A stretch of 43,518 nucleotides of DNA. It comes from Verrucomicrobiota bacterium. Lineage in GTDB: Bacteria > Verrucomicrobiota > Verrucomicrobiia > Opitutales > Opitutaceae. The stretch covers positions 1 to 43,518 of the forward strand of contig CANIWJ010000019.1 of assembly GCA_947471035.1 (NCBI GenBank), written 5' to 3'. Shown in pieces: positions 7,421 to 15,619 of this stretch; positions within the stretch are counted from its first letter, which is position 1; each line of letters opens with the position of its first letter. A program made the translations under genes and the position numbers. The notes below the pieces were generated by a model that was given only the letters and a program-made list of their open reading frames with translations, was not told where the DNA came from and ran no database searches.

Positions 7421-8260
7421 ATGACCGCGCCTGTCCTCAACCTCTCCGCCTATAAATTCACACCCTTCGCCGAAACGGAGCTGCCCGCGCTACGAGACCG
7501 GCTACGCGCCCGCACCGCCGAGCTCGGCCTACGGGGCACCATCCTGCTCGCCACCGAAGGCATAAACCTCTTCGTCGCCGGTCCCCGCCCCGCCACCGAT
7601 GCGCTCGTCGCCGAACTGCGCGCCCTGCCCGGCCTGGCCGACCTCACGCCGAAAGAGAGCCAGTCCGACGAACGCCCCTTCAACCGCATGCTGGTGAAGA
7701 TCAAAAAAGAGATCATCGCCTTCGGCCAGGAAGGCATCGACCCGGCCCGCGACCCCGCCGCACGCCTGGAGGCGGCTACGCTTAAGCAATGGCTCGACGA
7801 AGGCCGCCCCGTCACCCTGCTCGACACCCGCAACGACTACGAAATCCGCCTCGGCACCTTTAAAAACGCCCTCGTGCCCGGGATCGATCACTTCCGCGAT
7901 TTCCCCGCCGCCGTGCGCCGTCTCCCGGACGAGCTAAAAGCCCAGCCCATCGTGACCTTTTGCACCGGCGGCATCCGTTGCGAAAAAGCCGCGCCCTTCC
8001 TCGCTCGCGAAGGCTTTTCCAACGTGTTTCAACTCGAAGGCGGCATCCTGAAGTATTTTGAGACCTGCGGCGGGGCGCACTACGAAGGCGATTGTTTCGT
8101 CTTCGACCGCCGCGTCGGCGTGGATCCGCAACTCCAGGAAACCGACGCAGTGATGTGTTTCGCCTGCCAGATGCCCCTCACCGCCGCCGAGCAACGCGAC
8201 CCGCGCTACGTGCCCGACATCTCCTGCCCGCACTGCGCAGCGAACCCGAGCACGGCTTGA
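7421..8260 (+). CDS. trhO: tRNA uridine(34) hydroxylase, rhodanese-domain (TrhO/YceA family)
   Basis: TrhO hydroxylates U34 of certain tRNAs on the way to 5-methoxy- or carboxymethoxy-uridine. The 279-residue protein has the N-terminal acylphosphatase-like domain ([19 protein letters not shown]), the linker [10 protein letters not shown], and a rhodanese domain with [15 protein letters not shown] and the active loop [11 protein letters not shown] (catalytic C181). The Cys-rich tail (CFACQMPL and CPHC, residues about 240-274) is typical of the family. The length matches bacterial TrhO proteins. It stands alone between palindromic repeats; the leader is pyrimidine-rich. Confidence 0.93.
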   Translation: MTAPVLNLSAYKFTPFAETELPALRDRLRARTAELGLRGTILLATEGINLFVAGPRPATDALVAELRALPGLADLTPKESQSDERPFNRMLVKIKKEIIAFGQEGIDPARDPAARLEAATLKQWLDEGRPVTLLDTRNDYEIRLGTFKNALVPGIDHFRDFPAAVRRLPDELKAQPIVTFCTGGIRCEKAAPFLAREGFSNVFQLEGGILKYFETCGGAHYEGDCFVFDRRVGVDPQLQETDAVMCFACQMPLTAAEQRDPRYVPDISCPHCAANPSTA

Positions 8261-8274
8261 ACTTTGGGTTTGGT

Positions 8275-8334
8275 GTAGCCCCGACCGGTGGTCGGGGGCC
8301 TTTCCCGGACACCCCGACCACCGGTCGGGGCTCC
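8275..8334. repeat. REPIN-like element with 21-bp perfect inverted arms
   Basis: Arms at 8277-8297 and 8312-8332 are perfect reverse complements around a 14-base loop. Each arm is itself palindromic (CCCCGACC GGT GGTCGGGG). The outer ends carry GTAG (8275-8278) and, on the other strand, GGAG (8334-8331), the head tetranucleotides typical of REP elements. It lies between the convergent ends of trhO and the aminotransferase gene. Confidence 0.7.
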
Positions 8335-8354
8335 ATTCACCCACATTCGGGCAA

Positions 8355-8380
8355 TAAAAAAGGGCGCCCCAAGGCGCCCT
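8355..8380 (-). terminator. Rho-independent terminator of the aminotransferase gene
   Basis: On the minus strand a hairpin AGGGCGCC-TTGG-GGCGCCCT (8380-8361) runs straight into a T-tract (8360-8355). The geometry is ideal for transcripts arriving from the gene ending at 8413. Confidence 0.85.
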
Positions 8381-8412
8381 GAAAAGAGAGGATGAAATCC
8401 GAGACGGAGGTC

Positions 8413-9546
8413 TTACGACTTGCCGAGGATCTTGGAGAGTTCGCCGATGAAGATGCTCATCTCTTCCATGGTCCCGAGGCTGACGCGGGTCCACTCGCCA
8501 CCACCGGTCGGATCGTCCACGCCACCGCGAATACCACCGATGATCACTTTGGAAGCCTGCAGCTTCTTAACGACATCATTACGCTTCATGCCTGCGTTGA
8601 AATACACAAAAGAGCCGGAGGGCTGGGCGTATTTGATGCCCATGCGGTCGAACTCGGCCTTCACGTAGTTACGGACCTCGATGTATTTCTTCACATTGGA
8701 AGCCATGTGCTCCTTGTCCTTGATGGACTCGATGGCGCCGACGCAGGCGAGGTAGCTGGGACCGCCGCTGGAGTATTTACGCAGCTTGGCCAGCACCTCG
8801 GGATTGCCGATAGCGTAGCCGACGCGCAGACCGGCCATGGCGTGAGCCTTGGAGAAGGTGCGGGAAACGATCATGTTCTTACGAACCTTCACCAGGGCAG
8901 CCTGGGTGTTGGCGGCCAGACCGGTGTCGGACAGCTCCAAGTAAGCTTCGTCCATGAACACGAGGACGTTCTCAGGCACGGAAAGGATGAAGTTCTTCAG
9001 TTCAACGGGATCGGCCAGCACGCCGGTCGGGTTGTTCGGATTGCAGATGTAAACAATGGCGGTCTTGTCATCGATCAGCTTACCAAGAGCCTTGAAGTCA
9101 TAACCCATCTTCTCGCTCAGGGGAGCGAGCTTCACGTCGCCACCGAAGGCTTTGAAGCGGGTGACTAACTGGGCGTAACCCGTCTCGGTGCTCACCACAT
9201 TCAAACCAGCGGCGGCGTGGGACATCGCCGTAAGATCCAACACCGGACCCGAACCCGCCGTCGGCATGATGTATTCGAGTGGCACGCCCTCGTAGGCCGC
9301 CAGAACCTTGGCCAACTCGCCGGATTCGTTGTTGTTATAATAGTTACCGCTATCGAGCACTTCTTTCATGCGTTCCAGCGCCTTGGGCGAGAAGCCGAAG
9401 GCGTTCTCGTTGCTGCTGATGCGGATATTGCCGTCGTTAAGAGTGGGCTTGCCGGCGAAGGCGGTGCTGCCGATGAAGGCGGCGAACGACAAAATCGCCG
9501 TGGTCGCGAGGGCGCGGCGTGAGGGACTGAACAGGGAGGCTTGCAT
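8413..9546 (-). CDS. Exported (Tat-type signal) PLP-dependent aminotransferase, HisC-like
   Basis: The 377-residue protein is a fold-type I aminotransferase resembling histidinol-phosphate aminotransferase. Seen are CNPNNPTG (about 168-175), FMDEAYLE (D199), the Schiff-base lysine in SRTFSKAHAMAGLRVGY (K233), and a late GGEWTRVSLGT with the substrate-carboxylate Arg. Before the enzyme lies a signal segment with a twin-arginine motif (SPSRRALATTAILSFAAF, cleavage near AFA-GKP). A folded PLP enzyme sent through Tat would carry its cofactor to the periplasm. It is a single gene with its own terminator and is not in a histidine operon, so a biosynthetic HisC role is unlikely. The substrate is unknown. 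Confidence 0.88.
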   Translation of the reverse strand: MQASLFSPSRRALATTAILSFAAFIGSTAFAGKPTLNDGNIRISSNENAFGFSPKALERMKEVLDSGNYYNNNESGELAKVLAAYEGVPLEYIMPTAGSGPVLDLTAMSHAAAGLNVVSTETGYAQLVTRFKAFGGDVKLAPLSEKMGYDFKALGKLIDDKTAIVYICNPNNPTGVLADPVELKNFILSVPENVLVFMDEAYLELSDTGLAANTQAALVKVRKNMIVSRTFSKAHAMAGLRVGYAIGNPEVLAKLRKYSSGGPSYLACVGAIESIKDKEHMASNVKKYIEVRNYVKAEFDRMGIKYAQPSGSFVYFNAGMKRNDVVKKLQASKVIIGGIRGGVDDPTGGGEWTRVSLGTMEEMSIFIGELSKILGKS

Positions 9547-9678
9547 GTGTATGGTTAGCTTACGGGTGGTTTGTTAGACGAAAAACGATCCACCCTACAG
9601 CAATGACCGTGCCGAGCTGCGTCCGTTTGCCACGACGGTCATAAAAAGACACGCGTTCGCCCTATTGAGGCAGGGACG

Positions 9679-10566
9679 TCAGGCCCCGAGCACTTTGGCC
9701 AACGCGATAAAATCCTCGTCGCCGTAGCCGCGCGCCTCAGCGGTTTTGAGCTGCACGCGCACCGCATCCAGCGCCGGCAACTCGGCGCACCCGGCGGCCA
9801 CCGATGCCAGGCGCATATCCTTGTGCAGGTGCTTCACCGAAAACTGGGGCGAAAAATCGCCCGCCCGCAATTTCGGCTCCTTTAACTTCACCAACCCGGA
9901 ATACCCCACGTTGCGGGCCAGCGCGCCGTAAAACACCTCGTCGCCGATTCCCGCCGCCGCCGCCAGCGCGCGCGCCTCCAGCAAACCTTGCATCTGCACC
10001 GCCAGGTTCAGGTTCATCGCCAGCTTCAAGGCCGCCGCCTGCCCGTGGTCGCCAATCGGCAGGCGCACGGCGGAAACCAGTGCCAGCGTCGGCTCCACCT
10101 CGACCAACAACTCCGGCTCGCCCCCGAGATAAAACACCGTCTGTCGCTGCTCGGCGGCAGGTTTGCTCCCGGTGAACGGAGCCTCCAGGTAACGCGCGCC
10201 GGTCGAGGTCACCAGCGCGCGAAATTCCTCGCTCGAAGCCGGGTCGATGGTGCTCGACTGCACCACGATTTTACCCGGCCCGAGCGCCGGACGGATACGC
10301 TCCAAAACCCCGTGCACCGCCGGCGGATCGGCCAGCACGATATGCACCACATCGGCCGCCATCGCCACCGCTTCGGGCGTATCCCGCCAGCCGGGCGCAG
10401 TCGGCTGCGGCGTGCGATTCCATGTTCCGGCCAATACCCCCGCCGCCGCATAATGGCCGGACCAAATCGTGCCGATGATGCCCAGCCCGAGCACGCCGAC
10501 TCGGGGCGCGGCTGACGGAGCTGAAGGGACGGCGGGCAAAGAAGCGGACATGGGGTGAGCGGTCAT
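9679..10566 (-). CDS. NAD(P)-dependent beta-hydroxyacid dehydrogenase (3-hydroxyisobutyrate dehydrogenase family)
   Basis: The product shows the Rossmann motif VGVLGLGIIGTIWS, the family pattern EAPFTGSKPAAEQRQTVFYLGG, and the catalytic lysine helix AALKLAMNLNL, followed by the all-alpha domain that ends DEDFIALAKVLGA. It reduces or oxidises a beta-hydroxyacid or a small aldehyde (glyoxylate/succinate-semialdehyde reductase-like); the substrate is not decided by sequence. Two starts are possible: ATG 10566 (295 residues), one base after the upstream stop, or ATG 10551 (290 residues). Neither has a Shine-Dalgarno. It forms a tight pair with the phosphorylase gene upstream. Confidence 0.88.
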   Translation of the reverse strand: MTAHPMSASLPAVPSAPSAAPRVGVLGLGIIGTIWSGHYAAAGVLAGTWNRTPQPTAPGWRDTPEAVAMAADVVHIVLADPPAVHGVLERIRPALGPGKIVVQSSTIDPASSEEFRALVTSTGARYLEAPFTGSKPAAEQRQTVFYLGGEPELLVEVEPTLALVSAVRLPIGDHGQAAALKLAMNLNLAVQMQGLLEARALAAAAGIGDEVFYGALARNVGYSGLVKLKEPKLRAGDFSPQFSVKHLHKDMRLASVAAGCAELPALDAVRVQLKTAEARGYGDEDFIALAKVLGA

Positions 10567-10567
10567 T

Positions 10568-11275
10568 TTAAACTTCGGAAAGGGTTTCCAGCAAACGGGT
10601 GATGAAGCGGTTAACCCGCTCCTGATTGTGCTGCACGTGTTGTTTGAACAACGCGAAGTCGATCGCAGTGCCTTCCAGCCCGTTGGCGTAGTTATCCACG
10701 ATACCGAACGAGTTGTAACGCAGCCCAAGCTCGGTGCACAGATCAGCCTCGTGTGCCAGCGTCATACCGACCACGTCGCCCCAATGGCGGATCACTCGGA
10801 TCTCCGCCTTGGTCTCGAAACGCGGTCCGCGCATCTGCACGTAGGTCTGCCCGGTCGCGATGGCAAATTCCGGCGTGAGCGCGGCGACCACGCGCGGCAC
10901 CAGATTGTTGGCGATGCCGGGTGCCCCACCCTTCAGCTCGTCGTCGAAGTAGGTCGCCGGCCCTTGTTGCAGGCCCACGTAGTCGGAGCACGAAACAAAG
11001 GTGCCCGGGGCGAGACGCGGTTGGAGCGAACCCACCGAGTTAAACGACACCACATCACGGTAACCGAGTTCGGCCAGCGCGGCCAGATTGGCGCGGAAGT
11101 TGATCCGGTGCGGCGGCAGCGGAGCCGGGCCTGCGCCGTGGCGGTTGAGCACCGCCTGTTCGCCACGGGTTCGTAACGCGACCGGGCCGTATTTGGTCTC
11201 GACCGTGAGCGGCGTCCACCCTGAGAAGATCGGCGCATGCAAAATACTGGTTCCACTCACGAGGGCGATTTTCAT
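10568..11275 (-). CDS. MTA/purine nucleoside phosphorylase family protein
   Basis: This 235-residue enzyme belongs to the PNP/MTAP family (phosphorolysis of methylthioadenosine or purine nucleosides). Visible signatures are NFRANLAALAELGYRDVV and SFNSVGSLQP, the loop YVQMRGPRFETKAEIR, VVGMTLAHEADLCTELGL, and FGIVDNYANGL. The usual GTEGPRFST motif is altered (QMRGPRFET), and the protein is shorter than typical MTAP (about 270-290). The exact substrate is therefore open. The start is ATG 11275, which overlaps the putative start of the divergent lipoprotein gene. It is probably co-transcribed with the dehydrogenase that follows. Confidence 0.85.
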   Translation of the reverse strand: MKIALVSGTSILHAPIFSGWTPLTVETKYGPVALRTRGEQAVLNRHGAGPAPLPPHRINFRANLAALAELGYRDVVSFNSVGSLQPRLAPGTFVSCSDYVGLQQGPATYFDDELKGGAPGIANNLVPRVVAALTPEFAIATGQTYVQMRGPRFETKAEIRVIRHWGDVVGMTLAHEADLCTELGLRYNSFGIVDNYANGLEGTAIDFALFKQHVQHNQERVNRFITRLLETLSEV

Positions 11276-12088
11276 GCTCGCGACTTAACCACGCCCGCCG
11301 GGCGCGCAAAGCCAAAGCGCACAAACCCCGCACGCACGGCCCTTGCCGGGCTGGCCGCGCTGGCTCTCGCGCTGCTCGCCGGATGCAGCACACCGGGCCC
11401 GAGCCACGCCTACCTCTACTCCCCCGCGCTCGGTAGCACGGTGCGCGACATCGATCCGGGCAGCGGGGCCGAACAAGCTGCCGTGCCCGCCTACATCCAA
11501 CCGCACGAGACAGTTAGCGGCATGGTTTACGACCCGTTCACCGACCATGTTTTCCTGCGCATCTTCCCCGGCCGCTTCGTTCGCGTGGTCGATCGTCCGG
11601 CGCGCAAAATCAAACGCGAGTTCACCGCCCCCAGCCTGCCCCTCGGCGGCCATGATTTCACCATCCGCTCGACCGACCGGCATTTCTTTTTCACCGACGG
11701 CTCCGGACCCGCCTTGATCGAAACCAACATCAACGGCGTCTTCGTGCGACGGCTGGCCCTCGCCGGTCTCGCCGCCCCGGCCCACGGCGTGGCCTACGAT
11801 CTGGTTAACAAAGAACTGCTCGTGCTCGCCGCCGAGACCAGCGACCGCGTGCACCGCTTCGCGATGGACGGAACCGCGCGCGGCGAGATCCCCTTGGAAA
11901 CCTCGGTGCGCGGCATCTCGCTGGGTTTCGACGCGGTGGAGCGCACCCTTTTCGCCTCGCTCGCCGACGGCTCGGCCATCGGCGCGTTCGACACCCAAGG
12001 CCGCCTGCTGCGCCGCTTGCCCCGCCCCGCCCCGGACCAGGACGTATTTATCGACCTCGGGCCGCGTTCGCTGCTGCGCCTTTTTTAA
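11237..12088 (+). CDS. Lipoprotein with beta-propeller-like repeats
   Basis: The frame carries a clear lipoprotein signal: basic KPKRTNPAR, hydrophobic LAALALALLAGCS with the lipobox Cys. About 230 residues follow with short repeating beta patterns (VSGMVYDPFTDHVFLRIF, AHGVAYDLVNKELLVLAAE, VRGISLGFDAVERTLFASLADGS), consistent with an NHL/YWTD-like propeller. The only ATG in frame before the signal is 11237, which overlaps the 5' end of the opposite-strand phosphorylase gene by 39 bases and would give an unusually long polar N-region (about 30 residues). A non-standard start nearer to 11290 is possible. Function is unknown; it is probably an outer- or inner-membrane-anchored periplasmic protein. 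Confidence 0.7.
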   Translation: MQNTGSTHEGDFHARDLTTPAGRAKPKRTNPARTALAGLAALALALLAGCSTPGPSHAYLYSPALGSTVRDIDPGSGAEQAAVPAYIQPHETVSGMVYDPFTDHVFLRIFPGRFVRVVDRPARKIKREFTAPSLPLGGHDFTIRSTDRHFFFTDGSGPALIETNINGVFVRRLALAGLAAPAHGVAYDLVNKELLVLAAETSDRVHRFAMDGTARGEIPLETSVRGISLGFDAVERTLFASLADGSAIGAFDTQGRLLRRLPRPAPDQDVFIDLGPRSLLRLF

Positions 12089-12187
12089 GACCCGCCCTGC
12101 GCTCGCAAGCAGAGCTCCCCGAAACGGCGGCGCACCGCTTGCGGGTTGCCAAGGTTACGGCAACATGTCGACCTGCCGCTTTTCCCC

Positions 12188-13132
12188 ATGTCTTCTCCCG
12201 TCGAAAACGTCGTCATCGTAGGCACCGGTTGCGCCGGACTAACCGCCGCCATTTACACCGGTCGCGCCAACCTCAACCCGCTCGTGCTCGAAGGCCCGCT
12301 GCCCGGCGGCCAGCTCACCACCACCAGCGAAGTGGAAAACTTCCCCGGCTTCGCCCACGGCGTGGATGGTTTTCAACTCACCCAAAACATGCGCGAACAG
12401 GCCACCCGCTTCGGCACGCGCTTCGAGCAGTCGCTGGTCACGGCGGTGGATTTCTCGGTTTACCCGCGCAAACTCGTGCTCGGCGACCGCGAGATTTTCG
12501 CCAAAGCCGTCATCATCGCCACTGGCGCCTCGCCGCGCATGACCGGCATCCCCGGTGAAAAAGAACTCTACGGCGGCAAGGGCGTGACGACCTGCGCCAC
12601 CTGCGACGGAGCCTTCTACCGCAAGATGGAAGTCGCCGTGCTGGGCGGCGGCGACAGCGCCGCCGAGGAGGCCCTCTTCCTCACCCGTTTTGCCAGCAAG
12701 GTTTACCTGGTGCACCGCCGCGATTCGCTACGCGCGTCCAAGATCATGTCCGACCGCGCCACCTCGCATGAGAAAATCCAAATGGTCTGGGACACTGTGC
12801 CCGTCGAAGTGCTCGGCGTTCCCGAAGGCTCGGTCAGCGGACTGAAGGTCAAAAACATCAAAACCGGCATCGAGTCCGTTCTGCCCGTGAAGGGCGTTTT
12901 CATCGCCATCGGCCACACCCCCAACACCGGACCCTTCACCCCCGCCATCGCGGTGGACGAAGGCGGCTACTTCAAGCCCGCCGCCGGTTCCCAAGTGCAG
13001 ACCAACATCCCCGGCGTTTACGTCGCGGGCGACTGCTCCGACCACGTTTACCGCCAAGCCATCACCGCCGCCGGCATGGGTTGCCAAGCCGCCATCGAAG
13101 CCGAACGCTGGCTGGCCGAACACGGCGGCTAA
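12188..13132 (+). CDS. trxB: Thioredoxin reductase
   Basis: TrxB passes electrons from NADPH through FAD to thioredoxin. The 314-residue protein has the FAD motif [14 protein letters not shown] (the usual GSGPAG appears as GTGCAG), the redox dithiol in [11 protein letters not shown] (C136 and C139), the NADPH loop [15 protein letters not shown] with HRRDSLRAS, and the C-terminal [24 protein letters not shown]. The start ATG 12188 is preceded by a pyrimidine-rich leader (CTTTTCCCC); an upstream ATG at 12146 adds 14 unconserved-looking residues. It is a monocistronic-looking gene with a hairpin 26 bases downstream. Confidence 0.95.
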   Translation: MSSPVENVVIVGTGCAGLTAAIYTGRANLNPLVLEGPLPGGQLTTTSEVENFPGFAHGVDGFQLTQNMREQATRFGTRFEQSLVTAVDFSVYPRKLVLGDREIFAKAVIIATGASPRMTGIPGEKELYGGKGVTTCATCDGAFYRKMEVAVLGGGDSAAEEALFLTRFASKVYLVHRRDSLRASKIMSDRATSHEKIQMVWDTVPVEVLGVPEGSVSGLKVKNIKTGIESVLPVKGVFIAIGHTPNTGPFTPAIAVDEGGYFKPAAGSQVQTNIPGVYVAGDCSDHVYRQAITAAGMGCQAAIEAERWLAEHGG

Positions 13133-13157
13133 AAACCAGATTTTTGCCCGGATTCCT

Positions 13158-13199
13158 CGGCTATCACATAGATAATCAACGTTATCTGTGCGTTAGCCG
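13158..13199. terminator. Imperfect hairpin in the gap after trxB
   Basis: Outer arms CGGCTA/TAGCCG (13158-13163 and 13194-13199) enclose inner arms CACATAGATAA and TTATCTGTG. It sits in the gap where trxB and the minus-strand glycosidase cluster converge. There is no T-tract on either side, so it may be a weak or Rho-assisted terminator, or a repeat. A second small stem (GGAAC-ATAA-GTTCC) lies near 13248-13261. Confidence 0.4.
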
Positions 13200-13363
13200 A
13201 TGTGGGCACCGATTTTCATAGGTAAGGCTGAAATCAGGGAACGGAAAGGGAACATAAGTTCCTTAAACCTGCAAAAAATCTCTACATAGACCTCATCGAT
13301 TACCGGAGTGAGTAGCAGTAGGGCGGCATTGTCCCCTTTTACCTTCATCGCCTCGTGTCCATG

Positions 13364-15619
13364 CTACACGACTCGTCGCAATCGCAGCGTTTGGCCTGGT
13401 TGGGTTGCCAAAACAGAATTAGTTTCGCGACGAGTTACTCCGTCTAGGGTCCAGATATCGCCAAGCGCAGGAGCGATGCGCAACACACCTCCGCGTGAGC
13501 TTACGATACGCAACTGTTCGATTCTACCATGGCTAAATAGGCCATCGATCACAAAGCCGCCTTCGGTGCGGACGCGGTTAAATTCCAGATCGCGCCAGCC
13601 CTTGGGAAGGCGATCTGCAATATGAATTACCCCGTCCCGGCAGGAAACTACCAATTCTAAGATCGCATTAATGGCACCCATCGCGGCATCCATTTGCATG
13701 ATTTCGTAGGCGTGGTAATCGGCACCCTTGCGGTGATCAGGCCAGGCGAGCGAGCCGTCGTCCCACGCAAAAACTCCCGCCGCGTCGGCGTTGTGCAAGG
13801 TGGCGTGGCCTTCGTTGGTGAATTGCCTGGCCAGCAAGTGCAGCCAGCTCGTGGCCGCGTCGGGCAAGCCACAGCGGGAACAGAGTATGGACGCCCACGG
13901 AACACACCACCCGGTCCAGTTTCCCGCACCGAGGGTGTTCCAGCGGTTCAGGCTGCGGGCCACAATTTTTTGGTGGGCCGGATCGAAGGGATTGATCGTG
14001 CAGAAGGGATAAATCGCCGCGAGGTGGCTGTGGTGGCGGTGGCTCTCGGGCAGGTCGTTACCCTCCCAAAGCGCGATACGTTGAGCCGGTTGCCCGATCC
14101 AGCCATAGCCGCCATCCTTGGCATCGACGAGCGAGTAAGGTGCCAGATGAGTAGCGACGTCCGACCAGCGAGGATCTTCGGCCTTTCCCAGCAGTGGCGC
14201 GGCGGCACGAAGTAAGCGGATCGTGGCGTGCAGCGCCGCCAGCTGGAAGCTCGCATCGCGACCCCAGCATTTTTTCCGATCGGAGCCACCAAACTCGGGG
14301 CTCACACTGATCGGGAGGTGATAGCTTTTCTTTCCATTAGCATCCGTTCTGGCCACCAACATGGCAAAATAGCCAACGAAGGAGCCCTCAAGCAATGGCC
14401 AGACGAGAGTGCGTAAGAACTCGGTATCGCCCGTAAAATCATAGTATTTATACGCTTCGCTCGCCATCCAAGCGATGCATGCCTGATCGATCGTGCCGGC
14501 CCAGAAACTACCCATGAGCTGGCATCGGTCGTCCACCGCATGCGGCAGGATCATCGCGCCGGGGGCGCCATAAAACCCCTCGCCGAGGGCGCGCAGGCGA
14601 GGGAGCCATTCGCGTAGCATATCCCAAAGTGGCTGCATCTCGGCGGCCTGGCCGGTGGCCAGCGCGGCTCCATAGACGAGCTGCACGTTAATGTTGAAAT
14701 GATAGTCGTTACTCCAAGGCGGTATAGTGGTGTCCTCCATCCACGGACCTTGCAGGGTGGCGGCGGGCGCATGGCGGCGGATCAGCCCGGCCTGGCGATA
14801 AAGCCCGTAGTCGTATTGCCGTTGCAGCGTCGGGTCGGGCAGACTGACGCGGGCGGCGGTGGCCCAGAAGCCCGACCAAAACGCGAGGCGGGCGGCATCG
14901 GCGGCGATCACGTCGAAACCCAGCAGGCTGGAATTCACCGCCTCGACCGCATCGGCCCCAAGGGCGGTCGCAAGCAAAAGCAGCCCCGGCTGTTTACGCC
15001 AAGCCACCGCGAGCGGCGCATCGGCGGGCATGGGTTGGAGGAACCCGCCGCCATCGGGATTCTGCCACGCTTCGGGTGGGGTAATGCCGAGGCCGGCCAT
15101 CGCATTGTCCCGCACCAGATCGTAGGCGGGCAACAGGCGGATGTTTGTTTCCGAAATCAATTCTCCCTCCATCCAGCAGACTTCGCCCTCGGCGGACTGG
15201 CGGAGCCGAAGCAGGCGCGGCGCGGGGTCGTCTTCGTGGCGGGCGATGCGGACGGTCACCATGGCGGTGGCAAGATCTAGCGTGGCATCTAGCGGCCGCA
15301 TCCCCTCCGGAAAAGTGATTTCCAAACGTCCGCCGCCCATCTGTTGGGGAAAGGCCGCGCCACTCGCGCGCTTGGGAAAGAGCGCGGCGAGGGCCGGGTC
15401 GTCTTCGGATTCGAGCGCACGACGAACGCCCGCGAACGTCGTTGAGGGAAGGATGTCCGACCCGCCGCGATGATCCCAGAAGCCGGCGCGGGCGACGGTG
15501 AGCAGCAGACTGGTTTCTCCCCAGATGAGCAGGCCTTGCGTGCCATTGCCCAGTGGGAGGCCGGCGTGGGGACGGCGCAGAGGAAAATGCCAGGTGAACG
15601 GAGCGGGATGTGGCGTCAT
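13364..15619 (-). CDS. Glycoside hydrolase GH95-like (alpha-L-fucosidase/alpha-L-galactosidase type)
   Basis: This 751-residue protein has the layout of GH95: an N-terminal beta domain starting RRPHAGLPLGNGTQGLLIWG, then an (alpha/alpha)6 barrel with NDYHFNINVQLVYG (paired Asn residues), ISVSPEFGGSDRKKCWGRD (candidate Glu), LPESHRHHSHLAAIYP, and a C-terminal beta domain (RVRTEGGFVIDG). GH95 enzymes remove terminal alpha-1,2-L-fucose or L-galactose by inversion. There is no signal peptide, so a cytoplasmic location is likely. The start ATG 15619 overlaps the stop of the upstream GH63-like gene (ATGA). It is the last gene of the cluster. Confidence 0.8.
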   Translation of the reverse strand: MTPHPAPFTWHFPLRRPHAGLPLGNGTQGLLIWGETSLLLTVARAGFWDHRGGSDILPSTTFAGVRRALESEDDPALAALFPKRASGAAFPQQMGGGRLEITFPEGMRPLDATLDLATAMVTVRIARHEDDPAPRLLRLRQSAEGEVCWMEGELISETNIRLLPAYDLVRDNAMAGLGITPPEAWQNPDGGGFLQPMPADAPLAVAWRKQPGLLLLATALGADAVEAVNSSLLGFDVIAADAARLAFWSGFWATAARVSLPDPTLQRQYDYGLYRQAGLIRRHAPAATLQGPWMEDTTIPPWSNDYHFNINVQLVYGAALATGQAAEMQPLWDMLREWLPRLRALGEGFYGAPGAMILPHAVDDRCQLMGSFWAGTIDQACIAWMASEAYKYYDFTGDTEFLRTLVWPLLEGSFVGYFAMLVARTDANGKKSYHLPISVSPEFGGSDRKKCWGRDASFQLAALHATIRLLRAAAPLLGKAEDPRWSDVATHLAPYSLVDAKDGGYGWIGQPAQRIALWEGNDLPESHRHHSHLAAIYPFCTINPFDPAHQKIVARSLNRWNTLGAGNWTGWCVPWASILCSRCGLPDAATSWLHLLARQFTNEGHATLHNADAAGVFAWDDGSLAWPDHRKGADYHAYEIMQMDAAMGAINAILELVVSCRDGVIHIADRLPKGWRDLEFNRVRTEGGFVIDGLFSHGRIEQLRIVSSRGGVLRIAPALGDIWTLDGVTRRETNSVLATQPGQTLRLRRVV

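Noticed and set aside
9562-9598. GTAG-GGTGG...CCACC pair as a further REP-like element
   Set aside because: The stem is only 5-6 bp with a long loop, far weaker than the three elements at 7180-8334.
9603-9642. 8-bp inverted repeat ATGACCGT...ACGGTCAT upstream of the aminotransferase
   Set aside because: The loop is 24 bases and no T-tract follows in a useful orientation; it could be an operator but is not distinguishable from chance.
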